Assembly (NCBI GenBank): GCA_046757205.1
Contig: JBHHXR010000013.1
Span: forward strand, 1 to 26,854
Reading direction: 5' to 3'
Source of the DNA: JBHHXR01 sp046757205
Lineage (GTDB): Bacteria; Pseudomonadota; Alphaproteobacteria; Rhodobacterales; Rhodobacteraceae
DNA: 26,854 bases
Shown here: positions 25,314 through 26,854 of the stretch, one piece after another
How the letters are laid out: the number at the start of each line of letters is the position of its first letter
Position numbering within the stretch: position 1 is the stretch's first letter
Position numbers and translations under genes: made by a program
Notes under the pieces: generated by a model
Told to the model about the DNA's origin: nothing
The model's database searches: none
The model's input: only the letters and a program-made list of their open reading frames with translations

Positions 25314-26443
25314 GCGATCACCGCCATTTCCTCCGCAGCCCGGCGGCTCAGCAGCTCCGGCTCGCCGTCGCGGATCACGATGTTTTCCTCGTGCACCAGC
25401 ATCCGCCCCGGCGCCAGCGCGATACTCGGCTCAAGCGTCAGCACCATGCCGGGCCGCAGAACCGTGTCGTCGAAAGCCGCCAGCGACGGGCTTTCCGTCA
25501 GTTGAATGCCCAGCCCGTGGCCCATCCGCCCGACATCGCCGCCCGCGCCGCCGACAACCGCCGCCATGGCGCGGAACAGACCGGCGCAGGTGGCCCCGGG
25601 CCGCGCCGTCGCCAGCCCGGCATCGACGGCGCGTACCAGCGTCCGGTACGCGCTCCTGACGCTCTCGTCGGCGGCACCGACAGCGAAATTCCGGTCGAAA
25701 TCGCAGTAATACCCGTCCAGCGCGGCGCCGGTGTCGAGCATCAGAACGTCGCCCGCACGCAGCGGCGTCGGCGCAGGCGGCGAGATGACGTCGCCGTAGC
25801 CGCCCTGCCCGGCGGCGCCGACCAGGTAGGGCACGTCGTCCGCCCCGCGCTGCAAGAGCGCGATGCGGAACCGCCGGAACACCTCGGACAGCGGCACGCC
25901 CGGCCCGGCCAGCCCGGGCAGGTCGGCGAAGGCATCCGAAGCGATCCCGCAAATCCGCCGCAGCCGGTCGATCTCGGCTTCCGACTTCACCATCCGCTCC
26001 TGCCGCAGCATGTCGGAAGCATCGGCAAATTCCGCCCCCCGCAGACGGCCGCGCAAATCCTCGAAATCCCGCAGCGGCATCCGCAGTGAACTCTCGCGGC
26101 CCATCGGCAGCCCCACCCGCCCGCAGCCGTCCAGCACCGACGCCAGCAGCGACACGCCGTCATCCACCGGATCGGGCGAGGCCCAGGTACGGATATCCTC
26201 CACCCAGGTCCGCCGCATCGCCGCCGCCCCGATCTCGGGGATCACCGCCACCGGCTTGCCGTCGGCCGGGATCACCAGAAACCATGGCCGCGTCGGGCTT
26301 TGCCAGAACGGCGTGCGGAAGCCGCTGAAATAGCGCACTTCGGCCTCGGTCGTCAGCAGAATCGCGTCCATTCCGGCGCCGTGCATCCGCCGCTGCACCG
26401 CCGCCAGCCGCGTTTCGTACTCGCTGACCGGGAAATCACTCAT
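25310..26443 (-). CDS. M24 family metallopeptidase-fold hydrolase (Xaa-Pro peptidase-like)
   Basis: A 377-residue cytosolic pita-bread-fold enzyme. All five metal ligands of M24 are visible: Asp237 (MLDTGA), Asp248 (CDFDRNF), His309 (MGHGLGIQ), Glu338 (TLEPSIA) and Glu352 (VHEENIVI). The N-terminal creatinase-like domain contains VRYFSGFRTPFWQSPTRPWF (about residues 36-55). Members cleave Xaa-Pro bonds, creatine, DMSP or ectoine, and the fold alone does not choose among them. The start at 26443 overlaps the PLP-lyase stop by 8 bp (ATGAGTGA), and the stop overlaps the next ATG, so it is coupled at both ends. The combination with EutA- and EutB-like partners suggests ring or amide hydrolysis, as done by EutD/DoeA, but this is inference. 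Confidence 0.88.
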   Translation of the reverse strand: MSDFPVSEYETRLAAVQRRMHGAGMDAILLTTEAEVRYFSGFRTPFWQSPTRPWFLVIPADGKPVAVIPEIGAAAMRRTWVEDIRTWASPDPVDDGVSLLASVLDGCGRVGLPMGRESSLRMPLRDFEDLRGRLRGAEFADASDMLRQERMVKSEAEIDRLRRICGIASDAFADLPGLAGPGVPLSEVFRRFRIALLQRGADDVPYLVGAAGQGGYGDVISPPAPTPLRAGDVLMLDTGAALDGYYCDFDRNFAVGAADESVRSAYRTLVRAVDAGLATARPGATCAGLFRAMAAVVGGAGGDVGRMGHGLGIQLTESPSLAAFDDTVLRPGMVLTLEPSIALAPGRMLVHEENIVIRDGEPELLSRRAAEEMAVIA

Positions 26444-26854
26444 CCGCCGGCCCTTCCGACAGGTAGGCCAGCACCCGCGATGCACCATCCAGCCCGATCG
26501 CCGCCGCGTTTTCGCGGATGCAGGCCAGCCCGGTAAGCCCCGCGCCGCCCGAAGGCGAGGTCGCCAGGCCGTGTTCCGCCAGCACGCCAGCCGTCTCCGC
26601 CGCCGCCTCGTCGCTCACCGTCATGAACGCATCCGCCTCGCGCGCCAGGTATCCCAGCGCCAGATGCGACGCCTCCTTGCAGTCGAGCCGCCCCATGTTG
26701 GACACCGGCCCCGGCGAAACCACCGGCCGCCCCGCCGCGATGCCGGCGAACAGCGCCTGGGCGGCTTCGGGCTCGACAACGACGATTTTCGGCGCCTCGC
26801 CCCAATTCGCCCGCGCCGCCGCCGCCCCGGCCACCGCCAGCCCGCCGACGCCGG
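26436..26854 (-). CDS. PLP-dependent ammonia-lyase-like enzyme, C-terminal part
   Basis: The C-terminal 139 codons of a fold-type II PLP enzyme whose start lies beyond the right edge. The frame is open to the edge, where it reads GVGGLAVAGAAAARA, the glycine loop that holds the cofactor phosphate. It continues with KIVVVEPEAAQALFAGIAAGR, then LDCKEASHLALGYLAREADAF, and ends with SPSGGAGLTGL, whose serine is in the position that contacts the pyridine nitrogen in this fold. The pattern is closest to diaminopropionate ammonia-lyase and threonine-synthase-like enzymes, though the catalytic lysine is outside the window. It overlaps the M24 gene by 8 bp and is therefore the upstream part of the same operon. 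A second PLP eliminating enzyme in the same operon is unusual. Confidence 0.8.
   Translation of the reverse strand, partial: GVGGLAVAGAAAARANWGEAPKIVVVEPEAAQALFAGIAAGRPVVSPGPVSNMGRLDCKEASHLALGYLAREADAFMTVSDEAAAETAGVLAEHGLATSPSGGAGLTGLACIRENAAAIGLDGASRVLAYLSEGPADE

Overview
This window reads as chromosomal DNA of a high-GC (about two-thirds G+C by eye) alphaproteobacterium. The supporting marks are the hisS-hisZ-hisG order with a short HisG that depends on HisZ, an alphaproteobacterial-type histidyl-tRNA synthetase, a DUF1489 protein, a short-form B12-dependent ribonucleotide reductase, and a two-permease BMP-type ABC transporter. The genus cannot be fixed from the sequence. I see no rRNA, tRNA, CRISPR array, insertion sequence or prophage.

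Layout. Positions 1-9473 are mostly housekeeping: the start of nrdJ (minus, cut by the left edge), a DUF1489 gene (plus), the minus-strand run hisS-hisZ-hisG, a flavin reductase (minus, probably with a TTG start), a plus-strand pair slyX plus small lipase-like hydrolase, and the full dnaE (minus). Positions 9599-14340 hold a plus-strand operon for a BMP-family ABC importer (ATPase, two permeases, periplasmic binding protein). A 35-codon open frame with a good ribosome site precedes it and overlaps the ATPase start as ATGA. A strong hairpin closes the operon, and an aldo/keto reductase follows.

Positions 15346-15891 are a gene-free convergent gap. An acyltransferase, a Tat-exported cyclase-family hydrolase, glmS and an OmpA-like envelope protein follow, all on the minus strand. 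A zinc alcohol dehydrogenase (plus) comes next. Positions 22174-23470 contain the least explained part of the window: two tandem, diverged copies of a 150-residue single-pass membrane protein, each with its own related upstream sequence. The right end (23555-26854, minus) is a catabolic cluster: a PLP lyase (cut by the right edge), an M24 metallopeptidase-fold hydrolase, an Asp/Glu-racemase/maleate-isomerase-family protein and a PLP serine/threonine-dehydratase-family enzyme. The first three are translationally coupled. The combination recalls the eutA/eutB/eutD part of ectoine or hydroxyectoine utilisation clusters, but the substrate cannot be read from the sequence.

How the genes work together. 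HisG and HisZ form the first enzyme of histidine synthesis and HisS charges the product onto tRNA. GlmS, the acyltransferase and the OmpA-like protein all concern the envelope. The importer probably brings in nucleosides or a related solute. The right-hand cluster looks like stepwise breakdown of an unusual amino acid. The best candidate for something undescribed is the tandem small-membrane-protein pair. The coupled leader frame of the importer is second.
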